NCBI GenBank assembly: GCA_963853835.1
Contig: OY970835.1
Span: 11,476,501-11,540,500 of the forward strand
Length of the DNA: 64,000 nucleotides
Origin: Calendula officinalis
Taxonomy: Eukaryota > Streptophyta > Magnoliopsida > Asterales > Asteraceae
Direction: 5' to 3'
In this document: positions 12,401 to 22,601 of the stretch, piece by piece
Layout: every line of letters begins with the position of its first letter
Numbering within the stretch: the first letter of the stretch is position 1
The notes under the pieces: model-generated
Databases searched by the model: none
Seen by the model: only the letters and a program-made list of their open reading frames with translations
What the model was told of the DNA's origin: nothing
Translations under genes and position numbers: made by a program

Positions 12401-14129
12401 TTCATATGACTTATGGACATCAATTATGGTTTAAAATAAATACTTATAGGTTATTGGTCATAGCTAGTGGTTATAATGGTTCACGGTCCATTCATATGGG
12501 CACCAGTTATGGTTCAAAATGGATACTTATAGGTTATTGGTCATAGCAAGTGGTTATAATGGTTCATGAGGCATTCGCATGACTTATGGACACCTCTTAC
12601 GGTTTAAAATGGATACTTATAGGTTATTGGTCATAGCCGGTGGTTATAATAGTTCACGGGTCAGTCGTATGGGTTATGGACACCAATTACAAATTAAAAT
12701 GCATACTAATAGGTTATTCGTCATATCTAGTGGTTATAATGGTTCACGAGGAATTCGTATGACTTATGGACACCAATTATGGTTTAAAATGAATACTTAT
12801 AGGTTATTGGTCATAGGTAGTGGTTATAATGGTTCACGGTCCATTCGTATGGGCACCAGTTACGGTTTAAAATGGATACTTATAGGTTATTGGTCATAGC
12901 TAGTGGCTATAATGGTTCACGAGGCATTCAGATGACTTATGGGCACCAGGTACGGTTTAAAATGGATACTTATAGGTTATTGGTTATAGCTAGTGGTTAT
13001 AATGGTTCACGAGGCATTCACATGACTTATGGACACCAGTTACGATTTAAAACGGATACTTATAGGTTATTGGTCATAGCCGGTGGTTATAATAGTTCAC
13101 GGGTCATTCGTATGGGCACCAGTTACGGTTTAAAATGGATACTTATAGGTTATTGGTCATACCTAGTGGTTATAATGGTTCACGAGGCATTCGTATGACT
13201 TATGGGCACCAGTTACGGTTTAAAATGGATACTTATAGGTTATTGGTCATAGCTAGGGGTTATAATGGTTCACGAGGCATTCGCATGACTTATGGACACC
13301 AGTTACGGTTTAATATGGATACTTATAGGTTATTGGTCATAGCTAGCGGTTATAATGGTTCACGGGCTATTCGTACGCGTTATGAACACCAATTATGGTT
13401 TAAAATGGATTCTTATAGCTTATTTGTTAAAGCTAGTGGTTATAATAGTTCACATGTCATTCGTATGGGTTCTGGACACCAACTACAAATTAAAATGCAT
13501 ACTAATAGGTTATTCATCATAGCTAGTGGTTATAATGGTTCAAGAGGCATTTGTATGACTTATGGACACCAATTATGGTTTAAAATGAATACTTATAGGT
13601 TATTGGTCATAGCTAGTGGTTATAATGGTTCACGGTCCATTCGTATGGGCACCAGTTACGGTTTAAAATGGATACTTATAGGTTATTGGTCATAGCTAGT
13701 GGTTATAATGATTCACAAGGCATTCGCATGACTTATGGACACCAGTTACGGTTTAAAACGGATAATTATAGGTTATTGGTCATAGCTAGGGGTTATAATG
13801 GTACACGGGCCATTCGTACGGGTTATGGACACCAATTACAGTTTAAAATTGATACTTATAGCTTATTGGTCATAGCCAGTGGTTATAATAGTTCACGGGT
13901 CATTCGTATGGGTTATGACACCAATTACAAATTAAAATGCATACTAATAGGTTATTCGTCATAGCTAGTGGTTATAATGGTTGACGAGGCATTCAGATGA
14001 CTTATGGGCACCAGTTACGGTTTAAAATGGATGCTTGTAGGTTATTGGTTATAGCTAGTGGTTATAATGGTTCACGAGGCATTCGCATGACTTATGGACA
14101 CCAGTTACGGTTTAAAATGGATACTTTTA

Positions 14130-14134
14130 GTTTA
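14130..14134. other. Target-site duplication of A, left copy (GTTTA)
   Basis: GTTTA stands immediately left of the LTR and is repeated at 22602-22606. Removing A restores a normal satellite monomer across the junction (ACTTTTAGTTTATTGGTCAT), which fixes the insertion point exactly. Confidence 0.95.
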
Positions 14135-15014
14135 TGTTGGAAAATGGTGGGTTCAAAAACGCAGCGGAAACGTAAATTTAAAAATTAATTTAACCACCAA
14201 GATCCACCAATGACCGAATCTCTAAACCCAAATCGTGCAACAAAGAAGAGAAAGAGAACATCATACCCTCGAAGACACCCGCAAGAATGATGATGAACTC
14301 GTTGATGGATGATGGTCACGTAATCGTTCCCCTCTATCGATTGATCCACACCGAGTAAGTGATTCCTTCCAAGTTGCTAACCCGACACCGAAAATGCTCA
14401 AGAACTTCACTCAGATTTTCGGTGACCAAACAGTTGTATTTTAGAGAGAGAACCGATTTTTCATTAGCCTTTTACAACCTCCCACATCTCTCTTATATAG
14501 ATAAGCGAGCAAGTGGAGGTGGGTGGAAAAGCTCAACATGCATTGGACCAAAAGGTGGTCCAATAGAATTAAAGCAAGCATGTGGAGAAAGTAGTGGCTT
14601 TCCTTTACATGCATTGGACCATTAAATGGTCCAATGAAATAAAAGCTACTTTAATTTCTCCCAACATCTTTATTTATCTCTCTTAATTTAAGTGTTATCG
14701 GAAAGGAATTCCCCCGGCGTGTGACCCGATAGGCTCGCACATCATCGGCCATGATACTCGAACACGTGTGTCGGTGGGCATTAATTCTGACAATATAATC
14801 ACTTATGATTAAGTTGCCACGAATCTGACAGTTCAATCATCAATGATTAAGCTATTACAAATCTAACACTTTAATCACCAATGATTAAGGTTACGATTCT
14901 GACAGTTTAATCATCGATGATTAAGCTATTACAAATCTAACACTTTAATCACCAATGATTAAGGTTACGATTCTGACAGTTTAATCATCGGTGATTAAGT
15001 CACGAATTCTAACA
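14135..15014 (-). repeat. A 3' LTR (880 bp)
   Basis: Begins TGTTGG and ends TCTAACA on the plus strand. Differences from the right copy that I can see are AACAG/AACAC near 14431, CTGAC/CTAAC near 14788 and a T/C just after it. At the inner end (about 14790-15003; the U3 start in element sense) lie six near-palindromes of the type TTAATCATCGATGATTAA spaced about 37 bp apart. A TATA box (CTATATAAG in sense) is at 14492-14500. Confidence 0.95.
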
Positions 15015-15027
15015 AACTCCCACTTGC
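15015..15027 (-). other. A polypurine tract
   Basis: The minus strand reads CAAGTGGGAGTT directly before the 3' LTR, the purine-rich primer site for plus-strand synthesis. A2 (30081) and C (54936) have closely similar tracts, linking the three elements. Confidence 0.82.
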
Positions 15028-15890
15028 ACATGACACAACGTGTTATTGGTATCACAAACAAAGAGCGGCCCTAGCTAGGCATCTTTGTCCCCAAGTCAGC
15101 ATGAGTTACGTCATCCTCGACAACTACCAATCATATAAATGATGGTTCCTTTAGATATGTGATCGTATCATCCCTTTGTACACGATATCCTTGTGAACAC
15201 GAGACATGGATTAATGTCGTCATTCTCCAGATCGTTCACGATTATGTTTCTCGATCTTTTATTTAGTGGTGACCAAAATGAGTTATAATTGAACCATTTT
15301 CAATATAACTCGAGCATGGCCATGCGTTCTGGTGTCAGCGCTAAATCATCGAGGGGCCCATGGATATCTCTCTTCATTGCGGTACAAATCCTTTTGACTA
15401 CATAGTCCCTACACATAAGTCATCCTTACCCAACTAAGCCCCTTATAACAGCCATTTACGAACCGCGTTAGAGCATTAATCTAAGTAAAGTAAACTTATG
15501 CTTTGGAATCTCATGAATCTCTGGTCTAAGGATGAAATGATATTATCATCCCGAGATACTTGTGACAATTTCCATGAAGTAAACTCGGGTGTGGGTCTCC
15601 AGTCACTTGAAACTCATTTCAAGCACAGGCAATTGTTGCGTCTATATCTCATAACCAACACATTGCCTCAGCCTTCATTCATTACTTACTTCCATTTAAG
15701 TATGACTGACTGTGGATGTTTAGATAAAAATCTAGGAAGTGTTTAAACATGCAAAGATGGAACACAATAAAGATTTTGAAAGTAACTGCAACACGCATAT
15801 GTATAGACATATTTATACATCAATACAATCAAAATTACAATACTGCTTCATGTTCCCAAAATAAACATCAAATTCAAACTAAAACAGTAC
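15028..15890 (-). other. A 3' non-coding region between pol and polypurine tract
   Basis: About 860 bp with no convincing coding frame in the element sense. It is nearly unchanged in A2 (30094-30956). Several words are also shared with the far more diverged element C: GTTTCTCGATCT, ATCGAGGGGCCCA and TCCATGAAGT. The small plus-strand frames here are antisense to the element and I do not regard them as genes. Confidence 0.7.
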
Positions 15891-18800
15891 TCAAGCTAAA
15901 TCACTGGCTAATCTCACACCTATTCCTCTAGTGTGAGAATCATGTATAGCCTGTGACAACGGCTTAGTAAACGGATCGACAAGGTTCTCTTCCGATACTA
16001 CTCTGCTTATGACAACGTCACCACATTCAATCTTATCTCGAATAACGTGGTATTTACGAGCAATATGCCTCGTTCTTTTGTGAGCTCTAGGTTCCTTAGC
16101 CAAAGCCACTGCACCCTCATTGTCACAAAATATTTCAATGGGGTCAGCGATGCTTGGAACCACTACCAAGTCATTGATGAATTTCTTCATCCACACAGCT
16201 TCTTTTGCAGCTTCACTTGCTGCAATGTATTCTGATTCTGTCGTCGAATCAGCAACTGTATCTTGCTTGGAGCTCCTCCAACTCACAGCACCACCATTCA
16301 ATAGGAATACATAACCCGATTGCGATCGGAAATCATCCCTATCAGTTTGGAAGCTTGCGTCTGAGTACCCAACTACACGCAATTCTTCCATACCACCATA
16401 TACCAAAAACATATCCTTCGTTCTTCGAAGATATTTCAAGATGTTCTTGACGGCTATCCAATGAGCTTCTCCAGGGTTTGATTGATATCTACTTGCCACG
16501 CTCAGCGCACATGATACATCAGGTCTTGTGCATAGCATGGCGTACATGATAGATCCAACTGCCGAGGCATAAGGGATCTTCTTCATTACGTCACATTCCT
16601 TATCGGAACTTGGACATTGAGTCTTGCTCAAAGTCACTCCATGCAACATAGGAAGATTCCCTTTCTTGGAATCCTCCATTCTAAACCGCTTTAGAACTTT
16701 GTCAATATATGCACTTTGACTCAAACCGAGAAGCCTTTTAGATCTATCTCGATAGATCTTGATTCCCAAGATGTACGATGCATTTCCTAAGTCCTTCATG
16801 GAAAAGCATTTTCCAAGAAATGTCTTGACATCGCTCAAAATTGGAATGTCATTCCCAATGAGTAAGATGTCATCAACATATAGGACTAGGAATACAATCG
16901 CGCTCCCACTAGCCCTGACGTATACACAAGGTTCATCTATGCTTTTAGAAAATCCAAATTCCTTGATTTTCTCATCAAAGCAAAGATTCCAACTTCGAGA
17001 TGCTTGCTTAAGTCCATAAATGGACTTCTTAAGCTGACAGACTTTGTTAGGATACTTTGGATGTACAAAACCCTCAGGTTGTTTCATATATACCTCTTCA
17101 GTAAGCTTCCCGTTAAGGAAGGCGGTTTTTACATCCATTTGCCAAATTTCATAATCATGAAAGGCGGCAATTGCCATAAGTATCCTGATAGATTTCAACA
17201 TAGCCACTGGGGAAAAGGTTTCACAATAGTCAACACCATGGGTTTGAGTGAAGCCTTTAGCAACCAGTCGTGCTTTGAAAGTATCAATCTGTCCATCCAT
17301 GCCGGTCTTTACTTTATAGACCCATTTACACCCCACAAGCTTACAGCTGGGTGTAGGATCAACCAGTTCCCATACTTGGTTGTCCTTCATGGATTGCATC
17401 TCGACTTCCATTGCATCTCTCCATTTGTCAGACTCTGGGCCTGCCATCGCTTCCTGGTAAGTAGAGGGTTCATCATGATCCCCTAGTAACTCGCTGCCCT
17501 CAGATATGAGAAACCCATATCTCTCTGGCTCAGTGCGAGTTCTACCAGATCTACGAAGAGACAATGGTGGAACGTCAGTTTCTACCGCATCCTCTTGATC
17601 GGTACCAACCTCTTGAGGTTGCGTGCTAGTGCCAACATTAGGTAGTTCATTGGATACATCTTGAGTTTCCTCAAGATCTATATGCTTTCCACTAGGTTCA
17701 TTGGATAAAAGTTCTCTTTCTAGAAAGACCGCCCTTCGAGCAACAAATACCTTGTTCTCCGTAGGTTTGTAAAACAAATATCCAAGTCCCGCTTTAGGAT
17801 ATCCAATGAAATAACACTTTTCTGAACGGGGTTCTAATTTGTCATCGGCCTCCCGCTTTACGTAGGCTTGACAACCCCAAACTCTAAGATAGGATAGTGG
17901 AGGTTTACTCCCATGCCATATCTCGAAAGGTGTCTTTTCTACCTTCTTTGTTGGTACGAGATTAAGAAGCTTACACGCCATTTCTAGAGCATATCCCCAA
18001 AAACTTATGGGTATTTGGGTTCTTGCCATCATTGATCGAACCATGTCAAGTAATGTTCGATTTCTCCTCTCGGCGACTCCATTCAATTGTGGAGTCCTAG
18101 GAGGTGTTAATTGGGAGACAATCCCACAATTCTTAAGATGGTCAATAAACTCTAGACTAAGATACTCTCCGCCTCTATCAGATCGAAGTATCTTGATTGA
18201 CTTGCCCAATTGGTTCTCAACTTCGTTCTGGAATGTCTTGAACACCTCAATGGTTTCTGACTTATGTTTAATCAAGTAAACATATCCAAACCTACTATAA
18301 TCATCTATAAAGGTTACGAAGTATCTACAATTATTCCTTGTAAGGTGTTTAAATGGACCACACACATCGGTGTGTACAATGTCTAATAAACCCTTAACCC
18401 TCTCACTAACACCGGTGAAGGGAGCTTTAGTCATCTTTCCTAATAAGCAAGATTCACATACATCATTTGAACCATTTTCAAACGATTCCAAGTACCCAAT
18501 TGCTTGGAGCTTGGAGATGCGAGTCTTGTTTATATGGCCAAGGCGACTATGCCATAAGGATAATTTATCCAAACTATCTTTGGATGTAGAACCAATTTGC
18601 ATGATTGATCTTTTGTTACTAACATGTGCATCTATCTCATATATGCCATTAACCGGTAATGCTTTAAAATAATAATCACCATTTTTATGACAAGAAATTG
18701 TGCCATCCTTATTAAAAGCAAACTTAAAACCGTCAATGTATAAAGCATAACATGAAATAATATTTCTTGCCACAAGCGGCGAATAACGAACATGTTTTAA

Positions 18801-19928
18801 CAAAATTTAGAAACTAGATCTAAAGGACAATAACACATTTCCTTTGGCTTCAACCGAGACAACATCCTTGTTTCCCATGATAAGATCTTGTTCTCCAACC
18901 ATCAACCTCTCACTTTCCAGTAGCACCTGTATTGTATTACAAATATGAGTGCCACAACCGGTATCTAAAACCCAGTTTTGCGAAGTAGAGGTTTGGTATA
19001 ATTCAATCATGTACATACCTTGTTTTGAGGTACCTCCAACTCCTTTAGCTTTTAGCTTGTTGAGTTCCTCAAGGTATGTTGGGCAACTACGGCGGAAATG
19101 CCCCTTTTTCCCGCAATAGAAGCAGTCCGCATCTTCCGGTGTCATGGCCTGAGGAACCTTTCCTTTTGCCATCTTCGCCGAAGTTGGCTTAGGCTTGGGC
19201 GCACCAACCTTGCCTTTACCCTTACCTTGAGGGGTAGGGGTGGACTTCTTCTTCTTGGAGACCTTTCCTTCTCGAATTGCAAGGACGGGATGTGTTGGGT
19301 TGGGCTTTCTTTTGGTCATGGTAGACTCGGCGGTCTTCAACATACCATGAAGCTCCATTATGGACTTGTCCATACCATGCATATGATAGTTCATAACAAA
19401 CTGTTCATATGATGTAGGAAGAGACCTAAGGATAAAATCCACGGCCAATTCCTAGCCAATGGAGAAGCCTAACTTCTCCAAGCGTTCCATGTTTGCTTTC
19501 ATACGCAACACGTGAGCGATCACATCCCCGCCTTCTAGGAGTTTACGATCAAGCACGTTCTTGAGGCACTCGTACCGCTCTAGCTTTGCTTGTTGTTGGA
19601 ACATGTCCCGCAACTGCACAATAAGCTCGTAAGCGTACAAATGATCCATTTGCTTTTGCAAATCAGGAGTCATTGTGCTCAACATTAAACATGTAACGTC
19701 CTCACATTCTTTCGTGAGACGTTCATGAGCATCGTGTGCTGCTTGAATTGCATCCTCCCCTGGTTCATCGGGAAGAGGTCCTTCAATCAAGTGCATCTTT
19801 CCTTCATGGCGGAGAACAAGTTTTAGTTGTCTCTCCCAATCAAGGAAGTTTGCACCATTGAGTTTCTCCTTTTCAAGGAAAACTCTTAAAGAAACATTGG
19901 TGGTGGTGGTGGGGTTTGAAGATGCCAT
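15891..19928 (-). pseudogene. gag-pol: A gag-pol polyprotein with two in-frame stops
   Basis: A single reading frame of about 1345 codons from ATG at 19928. It holds the UBN2-like Gag domain (about 20-230), a Lys/Pro-rich basic stretch, a CCHC knuckle CFYCGKKGHFRRSC at about 269-282, protease DTGCG at about 322, the integrase H-H-C-C and D-D-E blocks at about 455-620 (LRSDRGGEY then GVAERRN), RT with YVDD at about 1017, and RNase H with SDASF and TTESEY. Two nonsense codons interrupt it: TAG at 19452-19454, where A2 has lysine, and TAA at 18807-18809, between protease and integrase. No frameshift is seen. One RT-region residue is unusual: DYCETFSP where A2 has DYDETFSP. The frame is otherwise of normal copia length, so inactivation is recent. 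Confidence 0.93.
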
Positions 19929-21707
19929 CTAAAAAATAGCAAAGTAGTTTTAGTTAGTTTGATGGGTCCTTGTAAATATATTACCCAAAACTTTTATATT
20001 TAACAAGGGCTAAGAATCCGTATTTCACAATACATTATGACGGGTATGCCGCGGATCATAATGTAAAGCTATTTCCGGTGGTATCCATTGTACCATTGTA
20101 ATCACCATATTGTACTAATGCCATATTGTACCAATTGTACCAATAATCATATTGTACCAATTGTGCCAATTGCATTTATTTTGTACCAATTGTGACTTAC
20201 AACTCTTAGCTTCTTGCGGGATCACTTGACAACCATTGTGTCATTTGGCATGTTTGATCCCTACATGCACTAACCTCAAACCAAATTTTAAGTGACTTGG
20301 TTTCGCTCGACAATCATTTAAAACCTAGTTTGAAGTTTGTAAATCGACCATCTAGATTCACGATAAGCCCATAACTAAATTGGCTCGGTTTCGCTCGACA
20401 ACCGACTTAATTAAGGAACTTATACACACCCCTATCTTGCTTCACAAGGCACGGCTCGGTTTCGCTCGACAACCGACCTTGCTCCACAAGACTTAAGTGG
20501 TGACACTCCAATGGATAGTGCAAGACTTACATTTTGTGAGAAATCAAATAAATCATCCAACATGATACGCGGTGAAACATTTTGACTATAATGGTTTGGC
20601 TAATGCACGACGACCAATCATACAAAATGAATCATACTCACCTTCCACACTGTCTATTCAAAATCGGCTCGGCTAATGCACGACAACCAACTTTGTCTAG
20701 AAAGATTTGGGTGGCGTCATCATTAGGATAATAAAAATGATATTCTCTAAAAACGGGTTTTTGTTTCTTTTAAACTTTGATTAATTACTTTTGTGACAAA
20801 AACATTTTTCACCTTTTAATTAATCCCTTTTAAAATTTTGATTAATTACCTTTGTGACAAAACCATTTTTCACCTTTTAATTAATCTATTGCGAGTGAGT
20901 TAATTAAACCATTTTTAATTAATCTATTTATTTATTTAACCTTGCGAAAATCTAACAACCAAACAAATAAACAAACATCACACGCATACAACAAAATTGG
21001 TAACCATGCCCAAAGCCTATGCGTTTTTCCCGTGAGCCAACCCGGGAAAAACATGGTCAACTATGGACAAATAATGACCTTCCATGTGAGCTCCCACTAA
21101 ATCCGCTGTCTCCATTAGACTTCATCGAATCCAAGGTTGCCTAGACATCACTTCATGATTCCATTTGGTTGTCTTTTGATCTTCGTTTTACAAGTACATA
21201 GAAAATATGGAAATGGCTAACAAGCCACGAAATCCTACTAACTAGTACAATTACAAATGAAAATCAATGGCATGCAAGCCATAGTTAATAAATATTACAT
21301 ACCAAAATTAATAAATTATTAATTACAAACCATTGTGACAAAGTCACCAAATGAATAACAACCAAACACAAGACAAAAGGTCAAGGGCATAATGGTTACC
21401 AATCTACTAGCTACTACAAACATGAAAGCTAAAATGGTGTGCCAACAACCATTCATAAAAATATTTTGACAAAGATTCGAAATCAAACACTCAAGGCACT
21501 AAGAATCTTTGCATGTAATAAATTACATACATCAACACAAATTTATGCATGCATGCATTTCATGCCAAAATCATGACAAGCATATAAGTGTGTGAGTCAA
21601 AATATTATGGGTTTAGCAAGGCTAAAACCCGAAATCTAAAAAAAATGGCAAAACCGATCCTTAAATCGTTTTTCAAGCCCGAAAATGTGCACGATTCGGT
21701 TAGAGTA
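19929..21707 (-). other. A long 5' leader with internal repeats
   Basis: About 1.78 kb between primer-binding site and gag, far longer than the leader of the B elements (under 100 bp). It contains a cluster of ATTGTACCAATTGTACCAAT-type repeats (about 20090-20185), five hairpin-forming GGCTCGGTTTCGCTCGACAA-like units (20294-20691), and a two-copy tandem of about 61 bp (about 20766-20888, core GATTAATTACTTTTGTGAC). No long coding frame is visible. The same architecture is kept in A2 (46482-48260). Confidence 0.8.
20294..20691 (-). repeat. Five hairpin-forming repeats in the A leader
   Basis: Units at about 20294, 20382, 20452, 20587 and 20661 share the plan GGYTYGG - loop - CGACAACCRA. In the clearest units CGGTT pairs with AACCG around TCGCTCGAC, itself part-complementary. 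In unit four TTGG pairs with CCAA, so some stems change on both sides together. A packaging or dimerisation role is only an inference from their place in the leader. Confidence 0.55.
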
Positions 21708-21708
21708 G

Positions 21709-21720
21709 GCTCTGATACCA
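21709..21720 (-). other. A primer-binding site (initiator tRNA-Met)
   Basis: The minus strand reads TGGTATCAGAGC, one base from the LTR edge at 21722. It fixes the right LTR as the 5' LTR. Confidence 0.92.
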
Positions 21721-21721
21721 C

Positions 21722-22601
21722 TGTTGGAAAATGGTGGGTTCAAAAACGCAGCGGAAACGTAAATTTAAAAATTAATTTAACCACCAAGATCCACCAATGA
21801 CCGAATCTCTAAACCCAAATCGTGCAACAAAGAAGAGAAAGAGAACATCATACCCTCGAAGACACCCGCAAGAATGATGATGAACTCGTTGATGGATGAT
21901 GGTCACGTAATCGTTCCCCTCTATCGATTGATCCACACCGAGTAAGTGATTCCTTCCAAGTTGCTAACCCGACACCGAAAATGCTCAAGAACTTCACTCA
22001 GATTTTCGGTGACCAAACACTTGTATTTTAGAGAGAGAACCGATTTTTCATTAGCCTTTTACAACCTCCCACATCTCTCTTATATAGATAAGCGAGCAAG
22101 TGGAGGTGGGTGGAAAAGCTCAACATGCATTGGACCAAAAGGTGGTCCAATAGAATTAAAGCAAGCATGTGGAGAAAGTAGTGGCTTTCCTTTACATGCA
22201 TTGGACCATTAAATGGTCCAATGAAATAAAAGCTACTTTAATTTCTCCCAACATCTTTATTTATCTCTCTTAATTTAAGTGTTATCGGAAAGGAATTCCC
22301 CCGGCGTGTGACCCGATAGGCTCGCACATCATCGGCCATGATACTCGAACACGTGTGTCGGTGGGCATTAATTCTAACAATACAATCACTTATGATTAAG
22401 TTGCCACGAATCTGACAGTTCAATCATCAATGATTAAGCTATTACAAATCTAACACTTTAATCACCAATGATTAAGGTTACGATTCTGACAGTTTAATCA
22501 TCGATGATTAAGCTATTACAAATCTAACACTTTAATCACCAATGATTAAGGTTACGATTCTGACAGTTTAATCATCGGTGATTAAGTCACGAATTCTAAC
22601 A
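21722..22601 (-). repeat. A 5' LTR (880 bp)
   Basis: The same 880 bp as 14135-15014 with about three base differences. It contains the same six near-palindromic TTAATCAYCRATGATTAA units at about 22378-22590. GTTTA follows at 22602-22606 and satellite resumes. Confidence 0.95.
22079..22087 (-). promoter_or_regulatory. A LTR TATA box
   Basis: The minus strand reads CTATATAAG about 515 bp from the LTR 5' end, followed by a purine-rich GAGAGATG stretch. The same sequence is kept in all four A-type LTRs (14492, 29519, 48631). Confidence 0.6.

Larger units (their letters stand above)
6552..14134 (+). repeat. Satellite block S1 (about 90-bp monomer)
   Basis: A tandem array of roughly 85 monomers. 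A typical monomer runs from TTATAGGTTATTGGTCATAG to AAATGGATAC and is 90 bp. A common variant lacks 7 bp (GTATGGGCACC in place of GTATGACTTATGGACACC) and is 83 bp. Recurrent subtypes differ by short diagnostic words: CGAGGCATTCG, CGGTCCATTCG, CGGGCCATTCGTACGGG (followed by ATAGCTTATTGG) and CGGGTCATTCG (followed by ACAAATTAAAATGCATAC). Since 90 is 30 codons, one plus-strand frame stays open through runs of 90-bp units; the 83-bp units break it. These frames are a by-product of the period, not genes. The array is cut by B1 on the left and A on the right. Confidence 0.97.
14135..22601 (-). mobile_element. A: complete Ty1/copia retrotransposon in satellite DNA
   Basis: A full-length element of 8467 bp with two 880-bp LTRs, a 5-bp duplication, a primer-binding site, one long gag-pol frame and a polypurine tract, all in minus-strand order. 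By eye the LTRs differ at only three positions, so the insertion is recent. The gag-pol frame nevertheless carries two stop codons. The element has an unusually long leader (about 1.8 kb) and about 0.9 kb of non-coding sequence after pol. I do not assign it to a named copia lineage. Confidence 0.95.

Noticed and set aside
6552..14134. CRISPR-like regular repeats
   Set aside because: Units are contiguous tandem copies with no unique spacers, in a plant nuclear context.
6628..14188. Many plus-strand ORFs encoding a 30-residue repeat (MDTYRLLVIASGYNGS...)
   Set aside because: They arise because the satellite period is 90 bp and one frame lacks stops. They end wherever an 83-bp unit occurs, have no promoter or consistent start and end, and vary with array order. 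The same holds for 22602-29188, 49194-54270 and 61621-64000.
14359..14625. Plus-strand ORF of 88 codons, also at 21946-22212
   Set aside because: It lies wholly in the LTR, antisense to the element, and is repeated because the LTR is.
15498..15931. Plus-strand ORFs repeated at 30564-30997
   Set aside because: They are antisense to the post-pol region of A and A2. They are present twice only because the elements are recent relatives, and they have no recognisable product.
16047..18672. Numerous plus-strand ORFs opposite the pol of A (and of A2, B1, B2)
   Set aside because: They are antisense shadows of the polyprotein frames and do not resemble any protein.
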